A DNA stretch of 64,000 bases, from positions 186,001 to 250,000 of the forward strand of contig NZ_SKFH01000002.1 of NCBI RefSeq assembly GCF_004343705.1, read 5' to 3'. This document shows positions 1-7,135 of this stretch, piece by piece. The notes below the pieces were generated by a model. The model saw only the letters and a list, made by a program, of their open reading frames with translations, made no database searches and had not been told where the DNA came from. Position numbers and translations under genes: made by a program. Every line of letters begins with the position of its first letter. Position 1 is the stretch's first letter. The DNA is from Flaviaesturariibacter aridisoli. GTDB lineage: Bacteria; Bacteroidota; Bacteroidia; Chitinophagales; Chitinophagaceae.

Positions 1-414
1 TTGCGACAGTGCATAACGAACGGCTGCGGCCGCGCCACCGGTGCCCAGCACCAACGCTTTGGGCAAACGCCCGTTCAGCATTGGGAGTAGCGCATCACGG
101 AAGCCTGTCCAGTCGGTATTAAATCCTTCGAGTTTCCCGTTGCGAAAGCGGATCGTATTAGCTGCGCCGATCGCCTGCACGTCGGGGTGCAGCAGGTCCA
201 GGAAAGGCAGAATCTCCTTTTTGTAGGGGATCGTTACATTGAGTCCGGCGAGGTCGGGATGTCGCTCCAGCAAAAGCGGGAACGCACCGATCGCGTCGAG
301 CTCGAACAGCTCATAGACACAATCGGTGCGTTCTTCGCGCAAAAATTTATCAGTGAAGTAGCCCTTCGAAAAGGAGTGCTTCAGCGTCCGGCCGATGAGA
401 CCGAATCGGCGCAT
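1..414 (-). CDS. aroE: shikimate dehydrogenase, N-terminal part (cut by window edge)
   Basis: Reduces 3-dehydroshikimate to shikimate with NADPH in the cytoplasmic aromatic amino acid pathway. The first 138 codons are present and the gene runs off the left edge. Visible are the substrate-binding start with GLIG at residues 5-8 and KHSFS near 12-16, the NVTIPYKK loop whose lysine (about 65) is the expected catalytic residue, and the dinucleotide-binding GTGGAAAA at about 124-131. The ATG shares one base with the TGA stop of the upstream phosphosulfolactate synthase gene (TGATG), so the two are probably translationally coupled. The family call is secure; the C-terminal half cannot be assessed. 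Confidence 0.95.
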   Translation of the reverse strand, partial: MRRFGLIGRTLKHSFSKGYFTDKFLREERTDCVYELFELDAIGAFPLLLERHPDLAGLNVTIPYKKEILPFLDLLHPDVQAIGAANTIRFRNGKLEGFNTDWTGFRDALLPMLNGRLPKALVLGTGGAAAAVRYALSQ

Positions 415-1184
415 CAGGCCTTCTCCTTGTTGAGGTAGAGGTGAAAGGTATCGCCGCGCAGGCCCACGCGCATCGCCTCGAGGGGCAGCACTTCATTGGG
501 TGCGATGTTGCCGAGGTTCACGTTGCAGCCGATCAACTCGATGAAGTAAAGCTGCTGGGCTTTTTGCGGGGCTTCCCAGAGAATCTTCTCTGCCGGGATC
601 TGCGTCAGGATCTCCTGCACAAGACCTTCGCGTACTTCACCCGAACCGCGGTAGATACCGACGTTTCCGGCCTCGCGGGCTTCAGCGATCACGTAGGTGG
701 AGCCGGCTTCCAGCTCGGCACGCATCAGCTCGATCCATTTGTAGGGCGGAATGATATGGGCCGCGTCCTTCGAACCAACTTCGCTAAGGACGGTGCCGTG
801 GGCCGTTAATTTTTCGATGTAGCCGCATTTTTCGGCATGGGGGATCTCGATGGAGCCATCGCTTACCTCCATATAGGAGATGCCGTAGTTCTTGCACACC
901 GCGATGTAATCTTCAAACTGGTTGCGGATCAGGAAAGCTTCGAAGAGCGTTCCACCAAAGTAGATCGGCATGCCGTAGTCGGCGTACACTTTCAGCTTTT
1001 CGTCCAGATTGGGCGTTACGTAAGAAGTGCCGAAACCCAGTTTCACGATATCTACGTGCGGACCGGACACGCTGAGAAAATTCTTGACTTCTTCAATGCT
1101 CAGGCCTTTGTCCATGACCATGGTCAGGCCGGAGGTGCGGGGCTTACTGATACGCTCGGGGATCTGCGAAAGGTTGAAATTCAT
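414..1184 (-). CDS. phosphosulfolactate synthase family protein (ComA-like)
   Basis: 256-residue TIM-barrel protein of the ComA family. The archetype adds sulfite to phosphoenolpyruvate to give (R)-phosphosulfolactate, the first step of one coenzyme M route. The family is recognisable along its length (TSGLTMVMDKG near residue 16, VDIVKLGFGTSY, YFGGTLFEAF, YMEVSDGSIEIP). The start at 1184 is chosen because it lies just inside a TACTTTTG promoter element at 1211-1218; the 67 extra upstream codons are repeat sequence. It overlaps aroE by one base. No comB, comC or other coenzyme M genes are in the window, so the product made in this bacterium is unknown; a sulfonate or sulfonolipid role is only a guess. 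Confidence 0.88.
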   Translation of the reverse strand: MNFNLSQIPERISKPRTSGLTMVMDKGLSIEEVKNFLSVSGPHVDIVKLGFGTSYVTPNLDEKLKVYADYGMPIYFGGTLFEAFLIRNQFEDYIAVCKNYGISYMEVSDGSIEIPHAEKCGYIEKLTAHGTVLSEVGSKDAAHIIPPYKWIELMRAELEAGSTYVIAEAREAGNVGIYRGSGEVREGLVQEILTQIPAEKILWEAPQKAQQLYFIELIGCNVNLGNIAPNEVLPLEAMRVGLRGDTFHLYLNKEKA

Positions 1185-1210
1185 GTACGCGGTTTGTGGT
1201 GGATTGCGCG

Positions 1211-1218
1211 CAAAAGTA
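1211..1218 (-). promoter_or_regulatory. Bacteroidota -7 promoter element for the ComA-like gene
   Basis: Minus-strand TACTTTTG matches the Bacteroidota TAnnTTTG consensus and lies 26 bp before the ATG at 1184. It follows the terminator at 1334-1362, so comA-like/aroE probably form their own transcript. Confidence 0.6.
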
Positions 1219-1275
1219 AGAAAGTGCGCGGAAGCGCCGGTCAAAATGCGGTCAAAACTGGGATGGCCAAAGGCG

Positions 1276-1313
1276 TCAGGCGTGAAGCGTGAGCCGTCAA
1301 CCGTGAGCCGTGA
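1276..1313 (+). repeat. 7-bp stop-phased array (left arm)
   Basis: TCA or TGA occurs at 1276, 1283, 1290, 1297, 1304 and 1311, exactly every 7 bp, in units of the form CGTSAnn. It pairs with the array at 1375-1391 across the terminator at 1334-1362. Confidence 0.85.
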
Positions 1314-1333
1314 GCACGCATTGCGCGCAAAAA

Positions 1334-1362
1334 AAGAACGGATGCCGATGGCATCCGTTCTT
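1334..1362 (-). terminator. intrinsic terminator after the TPR gene
   Basis: A 13-bp perfect stem (AAGAACGGATGCC paired with 1350-1362) with a 3-base loop, followed on the minus strand by a run of seven T. It closes the TPR transcript before the comA-like promoter. Confidence 0.85.
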
Positions 1363-1374
1363 TCGTCGCAGGCG

Positions 1375-1391
1375 TCAGCGCTCACGCGTCA
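1375..1391 (-). repeat. 7-bp stop-phased array whose last unit is a stop codon
   Basis: TCA occurs at 1375, 1382 and 1389. The 1389-1391 triplet, read on the minus strand, is the TGA stop of the TPR gene, so the array continues directly from the end of the coding region. Confidence 0.85.
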
Positions 1392-2813
1392 CGTCTTCCG
1401 CTTACCGCGCTTGTTCCGTGCGATCACCTCCACTACCTGCTGGTTTTGCAGCAGCTCGGGGCAAAGCTCCAGGAAGCGGTTGAGCAGCTTCGGCGCGGCC
1501 TGCAGGGCGGTTTCCAGCGTCAGGAGGCCTTCCTTGCTCTGGCCCAGGGCCATCTGCACGGCGGCTAGGTAGTAGATGAACAGCGGCTTGCGCTCGGTCT
1601 GCTCCAGCGCGGCATACGTTTGCACCAGCGCCTCGTCGTAGAAACCTGCGCTGAACAGGCAGCGGATCAAGGCCTCCCAGCCGCTTTTGTTGCGCGGCTT
1701 ATTGCCGACCACGATCGAGAAGTAGTGGATCGCCTCCTTGAAGGCGCCCAGCTGCAGCTGGCACTCGCCCATCAGGAGGTTGTATTCGTTCTGCTGGCGG
1801 TTCAGGCGCAAGGCTGCCTCAAGCTGCTTGACAGCGGCGCTCCACTGCTGCTCGTTGTAATAGGTGCAGGCGATCTTGTAGTGCAGGCGGCCGTCTTCCG
1901 GATTGAGGTGTACGGCTTTGCGGTAGTTAAAACGTGCCTGGGCCCAGTTGCGCAGCTTGTCGTAGCAATGACCGATGGCTTCGTAAATGACGTCTTCGGG
2001 CTTCGACAGCTCCAGCACCTTCTCGAGGGCTTCGATGGCCTCGCGGTACTTGCGCAGGCGGATGTAAGCATCACCCATGTTGCGGTAGGCGAAGTCGAAC
2101 TTCTCGTCGATCACCAGCGCGTACTGGTAGGCGTCAATCGACTTTTCATACAGCTTCAGCCCCTGGTAGGCGGCGGCCAGGTTGAACCAGGCCAGCTCAC
2201 TGTAGGGATGCTCGTCGATGATCTCGGTGTGCAGGCGGATGCTTTCCTCGTAGCGTCCGGTAAAGTCGGCCCAGAAGCAGATTTTGTACAGGGCTTCTTC
2301 GTTATTCGGTTCTTCCTGCAGCAGGAGCTTCAGGCAGTCGAACACTTTTTCAAACTCTTCGTAGTCGTCGTATACGTCGGCGAGCTCGAAGAGCAGCTCG
2401 GTCTTCTCCTCCCCTTCAAAGTGGCCGATGGCCTCTTCGAGCAGTTCGGCCGCGCGGCCCGGCTGGTCGAGGGCCAGATAAACGTCCGTTTTGAGGATAT
2501 AGAGGTTGATATCGTTGGCGTCGAGCAGCTCCACCTTTTCCAGCACTTCGAGGGCCTGGTTGTATTTGCGGGTAGACAGGAGCACGTCGGCCTTGCGCAG
2601 GAGCAGCGAGGCCGAAAAGGGAAAGTATTCGATCGAGATTTCGGCGGCTTCCAGTGCCTTCGGAAAGTCTTCCAGGTCGTCGAAGTAGTCGATGATCTTC
2701 TCAAAGGACTCTTCCTCGAGGAAGGTGGAGCTACGCCCGGCGCGCAGGTTGTCGTAGTGCTTCAACAACTCCCGAAGGGTTTCCTTGTCGTTTTCGAGGG
2801 GATCTGTATTCAT
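1389..2813 (-). CDS. tetratricopeptide repeat protein
   Basis: 474-residue protein that is almost entirely TPR helices. Successive 34-residue units with typical small and bulky spacing (for example ALEVLEKVELLDANDINLY, KSIDAYQYALVIDEKFDFAY, EAIEALEKVLELSKPEDVIY) run from about residue 50 to 440, probably ten or more. There is no signal peptide or membrane segment, so a cytoplasmic scaffold is likely, with unknown partner. The C-terminus is basic (RNKRGKRKT) and its TGA stop is the first unit of a 7-bp array. It lies upstream of the comA-like/aroE pair on the same strand but is separated from it by a terminator. Specific function unknown. Confidence 0.9.
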   Translation of the reverse strand: MNTDPLENDKETLRELLKHYDNLRAGRSSTFLEEESFEKIIDYFDDLEDFPKALEAAEISIEYFPFSASLLLRKADVLLSTRKYNQALEVLEKVELLDANDINLYILKTDVYLALDQPGRAAELLEEAIGHFEGEEKTELLFELADVYDDYEEFEKVFDCLKLLLQEEPNNEEALYKICFWADFTGRYEESIRLHTEIIDEHPYSELAWFNLAAAYQGLKLYEKSIDAYQYALVIDEKFDFAYRNMGDAYIRLRKYREAIEALEKVLELSKPEDVIYEAIGHCYDKLRNWAQARFNYRKAVHLNPEDGRLHYKIACTYYNEQQWSAAVKQLEAALRLNRQQNEYNLLMGECQLQLGAFKEAIHYFSIVVGNKPRNKSGWEALIRCLFSAGFYDEALVQTYAALEQTERKPLFIYYLAAVQMALGQSKEGLLTLETALQAAPKLLNRFLELCPELLQNQQVVEVIARNKRGKRKT

Positions 2814-2958
2814 TCAAAAAGTATCAGGTACAATATAGAGTAATGCACAAAAAGGACCAAGTTTAATTCTCTGCCATAACGACTGCCAGGCTTGGTTCCA
2901 TTTTTGATTTTCCCCGGAAAAATCTTCCTTTGGCACCATAAATGTTAATATTTTTCGT

Positions 2959-2966
2959 TATCTTTG
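2959..2966 (+). promoter_or_regulatory. -7 promoter element TATCTTTG
   Basis: Exact TAnnTTTG match ending 9 bp before the ATG at 2976, which would give a leaderless or nearly leaderless mRNA. It argues against the alternative TTG start at 2964, which falls inside the element. Confidence 0.6.
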
Positions 2967-2975
2967 TTAAATCAA

Positions 2976-3332
2976 ATGCTGAAACGACTTTCCATAATCA
3001 CCCACAAACGCAAAAAAGCCCTGACGGCGCTCTTTGTAGCCCTGTCGGCCGCTGCCTTTGCCACCTTGGGTGACGGGAAGGCGCCCCCCGTGCAGATCGG
3101 GGGCGGCACCGCTTCGCACCGCCTTCTTTCCATCCGCCCGCAATACGCCCAGACGCGCTTTTCCCTGCGCAGCGGCATCACCTACCAGTCGGACCGCCTG
3201 CTGGACCAAACACCCCAGCCCTTCCAGCTGATGACGAACACGGTGACCTACCAAAAGGGCAACACCACCTACATCATCCCGCTCAAAAAGAAGCCGGTGG
3301 TGCTGGAAAAGGTGAAGTTCAACCCCTATTGA
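2976..3332 (+). CDS. small exported protein of unknown function
   Basis: 118 residues. A basic N-terminus (KRLSIITHKRKK) is followed by a hydrophobic, alanine-rich stretch at about residues 14-33, consistent with a signal peptide or N-terminal anchor. The C-terminal part has a Tyr/Thr-rich strand-like region (NTVTYQKGNTTYIIPLKKK) suggestive of a small beta domain. I do not recognise a named family. It is divergent from the TPR gene and has its own -7 element. The ATG at 2976 is preferred over TTG 2964 because of that promoter. Its TGA is followed within a few bases by a 7-bp repeat array. Confidence 0.65.
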   Translation: MLKRLSIITHKRKKALTALFVALSAAAFATLGDGKAPPVQIGGGTASHRLLSIRPQYAQTRFSLRSGITYQSDRLLDQTPQPFQLMTNTVTYQKGNTTYIIPLKKKPVVLEKVKFNPY

Positions 3333-3343
3333 GAAAGTTGAAA

Positions 3344-3419
3344 AGTCGGAAGTTTGAAGTCGGAAGTCCCTAGTGGGCTTTTTTTATTGCCCTTTACTTC
3401 CGACTTCGCACTTCCGACT
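3344..3419. repeat. inverted pair of AGTCGGAAG repeats around a short hairpin
   Basis: AGTCGGAAG occurs at 3344 and 3358 and its reverse complement at 3397 and 3411; both spacings are 14 bp (two 7-mers). Between them is a GGGC/GCCC hairpin with a T-rich loop. Unlike the other arrays, the unit contains no stop triplet. Confidence 0.75.
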
Positions 3420-3432
3420 TTTTAAATTCATC

Positions 3433-3453
3433 AAAAAGGCCCCTTGCGGGGCC
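3433..3453 (-). terminator. intrinsic terminator of the 3479-4126 gene
   Basis: GGCCCC-TTGC-GGGGCC stem at 3438-3453 with a T5 run on the minus strand, 26 bp after that gene's stop codon. Confidence 0.8.
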
Positions 3454-3478
3454 CTATCGGATAGTATAGGTCACTGCA

Positions 3479-4126
3479 TTACTGTCCCTTGCTTTCTTCG
3501 TAGCTCATGATCCGGAAGCCGGATTTGGGCAGGTCGAACTTGGCGGCGGGCACCGGGCTCATGTTGATCTTCGATACCGTAAAAGTGATCTTGGTAGTAC
3601 CCACATTCGATTCATACTCCATGGCCAGGCCGGGCAGGTTGCGGTTGACGTACTGGAAGGTCTTGTTTTCCGGCACCAGGTCGGGCGTATACCACACCAC
3701 GAACGAAGATCCGTCCGACAGGCGGCCGACGGCTTTCAGGCATTTGTAGCCCAGGATCGTCTTGCTCTCGTTGGTGAAACCGAACTGCACGTCCTCAAAG
3801 CGGCGGTTGGCCTCTTTCCAGTTCGACTCGGTCATGCGGATGATGTATTTCTGGGCGCCGAATTCCTTTACGCTGTAATAGGACTTGCCCGGCTCGTCGA
3901 TGATCGTGGCTTCCGTACCCAGCGACGACACCATCTCGCTGCGGCTTTTGTTGCCTTTCAGGTAGACCGTATTGGTGGCGCCGTCGAAAAAGTCGGCGGC
4001 GCGTGGGCGCTCGGTGCCGGTGTTGATCACGATATCGTACGAGATCGTGGCTTCGGAAAGTTTCTTTTGGGCATGAACCCCGGTTGCCAGGAGCGACAGG
4101 GCCAGTAATGCGTACACAGTTTTCAT
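3479..4126 (-). CDS. secreted protein, possible DUF4412/GLPGLI-like
   Basis: 215 residues beginning with a clear signal peptide (MKTVYALLALSLLATGVHAQ). The mature part is predicted mostly beta, with elements such as KTILGYKCLKAVGRL, VVWYTPDLVP and NLPGLAMEYES. This order (tracer cysteine, then a WYT strand, then a PGL turn) resembles the DUF4412/GLPGLI group of exported Bacteroidota proteins, but the match is from memory and tentative. The start at 4126 is chosen because it begins the signal peptide; the reading frame continues 53 codons upstream without protein-like sequence. It is downstream of yidC on the same strand, separated by a terminator. Function unknown. Confidence 0.75.
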   Translation of the reverse strand: MKTVYALLALSLLATGVHAQKKLSEATISYDIVINTGTERPRAADFFDGATNTVYLKGNKSRSEMVSSLGTEATIIDEPGKSYYSVKEFGAQKYIIRMTESNWKEANRRFEDVQFGFTNESKTILGYKCLKAVGRLSDGSSFVVWYTPDLVPENKTFQYVNRNLPGLAMEYESNVGTTKITFTVSKINMSPVPAAKFDLPKSGFRIMSYEESKGQ

Positions 4127-4253
4127 ATTCGTAGTTCTCCCCTGATAGACGATTGGATGGTACAAGTTAGTTGCTTTTGCGGAGGTGCAGCCGGCCCGTT
4201 TAAAAATGTTAATAAAAAGCGGGAAAGCGGCTTGGGGGCTGCCGCAAGAAAAA

Positions 4254-4271
4254 GCCCCGCTTCCGCAGGGC
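4254..4271 (-). terminator. intrinsic terminator of yidC
   Basis: GCCCCGC / GCAGGGC stem with a 4-base loop and a T5 run on the minus strand, about 45 bp beyond the yidC stop codon. Confidence 0.75.
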
Positions 4272-4316
4272 CCTTCCTTATTCAATAAATAAGATGCAAT
4301 AGCTATTATTCAATGA

Positions 4317-6146
4317 TCAACCTTTCTTATTGCGTTGCTGGTCTTGCAGGCGCTTTTGCTGTTCCTGCATCTGGGCCATCTTTTCCGCCCAGCCGCTGGC
4401 TTTTTTGGGCTTGCGCCGGTTTTCCTCGATCTGCGCCAGGATCTTGTCGTGGTCGATGATGTAGTTCTGGATCAGGAACTGCAGCAGCAGCGTGATGATG
4501 TTCGACACCGTGTAATACCAGGTGAGGGCCGCGGGCAACTTGTTGAAGAAGAACAGCATCACCACCGGGAAGATGTAGGGCATGTACTTCATCATCGGGT
4601 TGTCCTGCGTAGGCGTCATGCTCATGGAGTACAGCGAGATGGCCAGCGAGGTGATCACGGCGGTGATGGTGAACAGGCTCAGGTGGTCGCCGAGCAGCGG
4701 GATGTTGAAGCCGAAGTGGACGATCGAGTCGTAGCGCGACAGGTCTTCGGCCCACAGGAAGCTCTTGCCCCGGACGGCGATGTTGGAGTTGAAGAAGTTG
4801 TAAAGCGCGATGAAGATCGGCATCTGCACCAGCGCGGGCAGACAGCCGCCGAGCGGGCTCACACCGGCCTCGCGGAAGAGCTGCATCTGCGCCATGCTCT
4901 GGGCCTGCTGGTCGCCGGGATGCTTTTCCTTCAGCTTGTCGATCTCGGGCTTCATCAGCTTCATCTTGGCGCTGCTCACGTAGCTCTTGTAGGTCAGCGG
5001 GGAGATGAGCAGGCGGATGAACAGGGTCAGCAGCAGGATCGCGATACCCACGTTGGCGGTGATGCTTGTAAAGAAGTCGAACACCGGCAGCACCACCCAG
5101 CGGTTGAGGTATTTCACGAAGGCAAACATGCCCGAACCGAGGTTCACCATGCTTTCCATCCCGTTGTCGTAGCGCTTCAGCAGCTTGTAGTCGTTGGGGC
5201 CGTAGTAAAGAGCCAGCGGGGCGGCGCCGTTCTGCAACACGAGCTGGAGGGAGGCCGTAGCCTTCACCACGCTGCGGTTGCCGGGGGTTACTTCCGAAGG
5301 CGGGGGCGTCCAGGAAAGGGTACCGCCGGCAAAGTTGTTGCGGGCGATGAGGGTACTGTTGAAGAACTGCTGCTTCACCGCTACCCAGCTCACGGCCTTT
5401 TCGAAGCTGTGGGGGCCGGATTTGAATACGTTGTAGTCGTCGTAGTTGCCGTCCTCGCGGTAGGCCAGCGTCGACTGCTGGCGCTCGTAGGAAAGGTCTT
5501 TCTGCACCTGCACGGCTTCCTTGGCCCATTCCACGCCCAGCTTTCCGTTCTGTGTGAAGGCCTGCGGCACCTGCAGGTTGAAGTCGATCAGGTAGTCGTC
5601 TTTCCGGATCGTATACTGGTGCACCACCGGGCCGCCGGGAGTCTGAAGGCGGAAGCTCACCTGCTGGCTGCCGTCGACACCCGTGGTCACGGGGCTCGCC
5701 GTATAGTTAAGTGTGGTGCTGAGCGCCGTCTGGTTGGCGCCCGTAACCACGTTGTACTGGAAGTGATCGCCGGCCTGGCCGCCAAGGCGCACCAGCGAGG
5801 AGTCGAAGGATTTGAACTTCTTGAGTTCCACCAGCTTCGGCTGGCCGCCGCGGGAAGAGAAGGTCACGCGCACGACGCTGTTTTCCACCGTCATGGTCTG
5901 CTCCGGACCCTTGGCGCTGCTATCGAGGCCCGCGGTCTGGGCCTGGCGGGCGAGGGAATCGGCGCGCAGCGAATCGGCCAGGGCGATGGCCGGGTTGATT
6001 TTCGGGCGGTGAGCCGCTTCGGTGGAGTCTTTGATGCGCTTTTGCTCCTGGAACGCCTTCTGGTCACGGCTCGTGTAGAGGAACATGCCGAGGAACAGGA
6101 GACCCAGGCACACAAAGCCAATGATGGTATTACGGTCAAAATTCAT
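4317..6146 (-). CDS. yidC: membrane protein insertase YidC
   Basis: 609 residues, the normal size for a Gram-negative YidC. It inserts inner-membrane proteins, alone or with SecYEG. An N-terminal anchor (residues about 8-25) is followed by a large periplasmic beta domain (about 60-340), then the conserved five-helix Oxa1 core with RLLISPLTYKSYVSSAKM, the basic cytoplasmic loop and GGCLPALVQMPIFIALYNFF. The C-terminal tail is basic and glutamine-rich (MQEQQKRLQDQQRNKKG), as expected for ribosome contact. It has its own -7 element at 6169-6176 and a terminator at 4254-4271, so it is likely monocistronic. Confidence 0.97.
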   Translation of the reverse strand: MNFDRNTIIGFVCLGLLFLGMFLYTSRDQKAFQEQKRIKDSTEAAHRPKINPAIALADSLRADSLARQAQTAGLDSSAKGPEQTMTVENSVVRVTFSSRGGQPKLVELKKFKSFDSSLVRLGGQAGDHFQYNVVTGANQTALSTTLNYTASPVTTGVDGSQQVSFRLQTPGGPVVHQYTIRKDDYLIDFNLQVPQAFTQNGKLGVEWAKEAVQVQKDLSYERQQSTLAYREDGNYDDYNVFKSGPHSFEKAVSWVAVKQQFFNSTLIARNNFAGGTLSWTPPPSEVTPGNRSVVKATASLQLVLQNGAAPLALYYGPNDYKLLKRYDNGMESMVNLGSGMFAFVKYLNRWVVLPVFDFFTSITANVGIAILLLTLFIRLLISPLTYKSYVSSAKMKLMKPEIDKLKEKHPGDQQAQSMAQMQLFREAGVSPLGGCLPALVQMPIFIALYNFFNSNIAVRGKSFLWAEDLSRYDSIVHFGFNIPLLGDHLSLFTITAVITSLAISLYSMSMTPTQDNPMMKYMPYIFPVVMLFFFNKLPAALTWYYTVSNIITLLLQFLIQNYIIDHDKILAQIEENRRKPKKASGWAEKMAQMQEQQKRLQDQQRNKKG

Positions 6147-6168
6147 TCGAACCTTCGTTTATGGGCGG

Positions 6169-6176
6169 CAAAGGTA
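6169..6176 (-). promoter_or_regulatory. -7 promoter element for yidC
   Basis: Minus-strand TACCTTTG, an exact TAnnTTTG match, 22 bp before the yidC ATG. Confidence 0.6.
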
Positions 6177-6372
6177 AGCAACCGTGACCATGCCGGACGG
6201 AGTATTAACGGGAATCGGCGGGTTTTCGGTGAATGAAGGCGGGGAAACGGGTTAACAAATTGACCGGTTCATGGATTAATGGGCTGATGGCGCTCCGGCG
6301 CCCTGCGGATCAAAGGATAAATACCCCTTCTGAACGCTCAGAGTACTCTTTAAACGTTCTATCCCCCATCCC

Positions 6373-6728
6373 AACGTTGCCCATCCCGGGTGTAACGTTG
6401 AAAATGTCGTCCGCAACGTTCGGACCTATAGCCCGAACATTTGCGAGGCACCTCCAAACGCTCCGGACCTATCAGGGAAATATTTGCGAGGCAGCTCCGA
6501 ACGCTCCGGACCTATATCCGGAATATTTGGGACGTACCCCCGAACGCTCCGGACCTATAGGGGAAATATTTCCGGTCTATATCCGGAGTCTCCGGACATA
6601 CTTGGCAATTATTTGCAACCGGTATCCGGACGGTCCGGACCCACACCGGAAATATTTCCGACCCATCACCGGACGAATTGCATCCTCCTCCGAAATATTT
6701 CCCACCTGCCTCCGAACGATCCCGCCTT
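6373..6728. repeat. 43-bp tandem array with palindromic core, about 8 units
   Basis: The CCGGACC core recurs with CGGA at 6421, 6464, 6507, 6550, 6593 and 6636, and degenerate units at 6378, 6679 and 6722: an exact 43-bp period. Most units hold a near-palindrome around GGAAATATTTCC. Open reading frames cross the array only because the unit lacks stops; 43 is not a multiple of 3, so the translated repeat is 43 residues long (three DNA units), unlike a real repeat protein. The interval 6147-6815 otherwise shows only the yidC promoter and an upstream AT-rich stretch. Confidence 0.9.
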
Positions 6729-6815
6729 ATAAATCAATTGATTTGTGGGCTGCTGCTATTGCCCATCCGGTCGATTGGAAGCGATTTGACGTACCTTGAA
6801 AGGACAAAAAACGCT

Positions 6816-7013
6816 GTGCGGTACCGGCTCAATGAAGCTTACCTCCTGGGCGCTGCGACGGCCCTCGTTATCGCCATTGTTTTGGCAGTAAGTGCGCGAC
6901 TTTTCTCCGCGCCGGTGCGTGTTTCCGAACTGGCCCTGGTAAAATGGCCCGGCGCCGCCCTGCTCACCGGGCTGGCCGTCCGCCTCCTGCGCGCCGCCTT
7001 TCGCCGCATGTAA
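6816..7013 (+). CDS. small membrane protein, unknown function
   Basis: 65 residues from a GTG start (a TTG at 6786 in frame would add ten). Two hydrophobic segments are visible (about residues 9-31 and 42-60), with basic residues at both ends (VRYRLNEAY, LLRAAFRRM), compatible with a two-helix inner-membrane hairpin with cytoplasmic termini. It ends before a terminator shared with pyrG at 7049-7072, which supports it being transcribed. It lies 57-87 bp downstream of the 43-bp tandem array. No family recognised; start codon uncertain. Confidence 0.45.
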   Translation: MRYRLNEAYLLGAATALVIAIVLAVSARLFSAPVRVSELALVKWPGAALLTGLAVRLLRAAFRRM

Positions 7014-7048
7014 ACGATGCGCCGCGGACCACAAAGCGGCAAAACAAA

Positions 7049-7072
7049 AAGGAGGCCCTTCCGGACCTCCTT
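7049..7072. terminator. bidirectional terminator between the small membrane protein and pyrG
   Basis: AAGGAGG stem at 7049-7055 pairs with 7066-7072, with A-run on one side and T-rich sequence on the other, between convergent genes. Confidence 0.7.
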
Positions 7073-7101
7073 ATACTATCTTCTTCTCTACTTTCTCTAT
7101 T

Positions 7102-7134
7102 CCCCTCTCCTTTGGAGAGGGGTTAGGGGAGAGG
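7102..7134. repeat. REP-like CCCCTCTCC/GGAGAGGGG palindrome
   Basis: CCCCTCTCC-TTT-GGAGAGGGG followed by TTAGGGGAGAGG, directly after the pyrG stop codon. Relatives of the same pattern occur at 25841-25873, 25928-25960 and 56557-56630. Confidence 0.75.
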
Positions 7135-7135
7135 C

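Noticed and set aside
4335-6236. 633-codon frame antisense to yidC
   Set aside because: His/Val/Gly-rich shadow translation; yidC on the other strand is certain and has its own promoter and terminator.
6373-6728. CRISPR array (regular spacing)
   Set aside because: Units are contiguous with no unique spacers, and there are no cas genes in the window.
6233-6799. 188-codon open frame across the 43-bp array, with 43-residue repeats
   Set aside because: Three frames of the array are open because the unit lacks stops. The period is not a multiple of 3, there is no conserved start or protein-like composition, and the DNA palindromes explain the repetition better.
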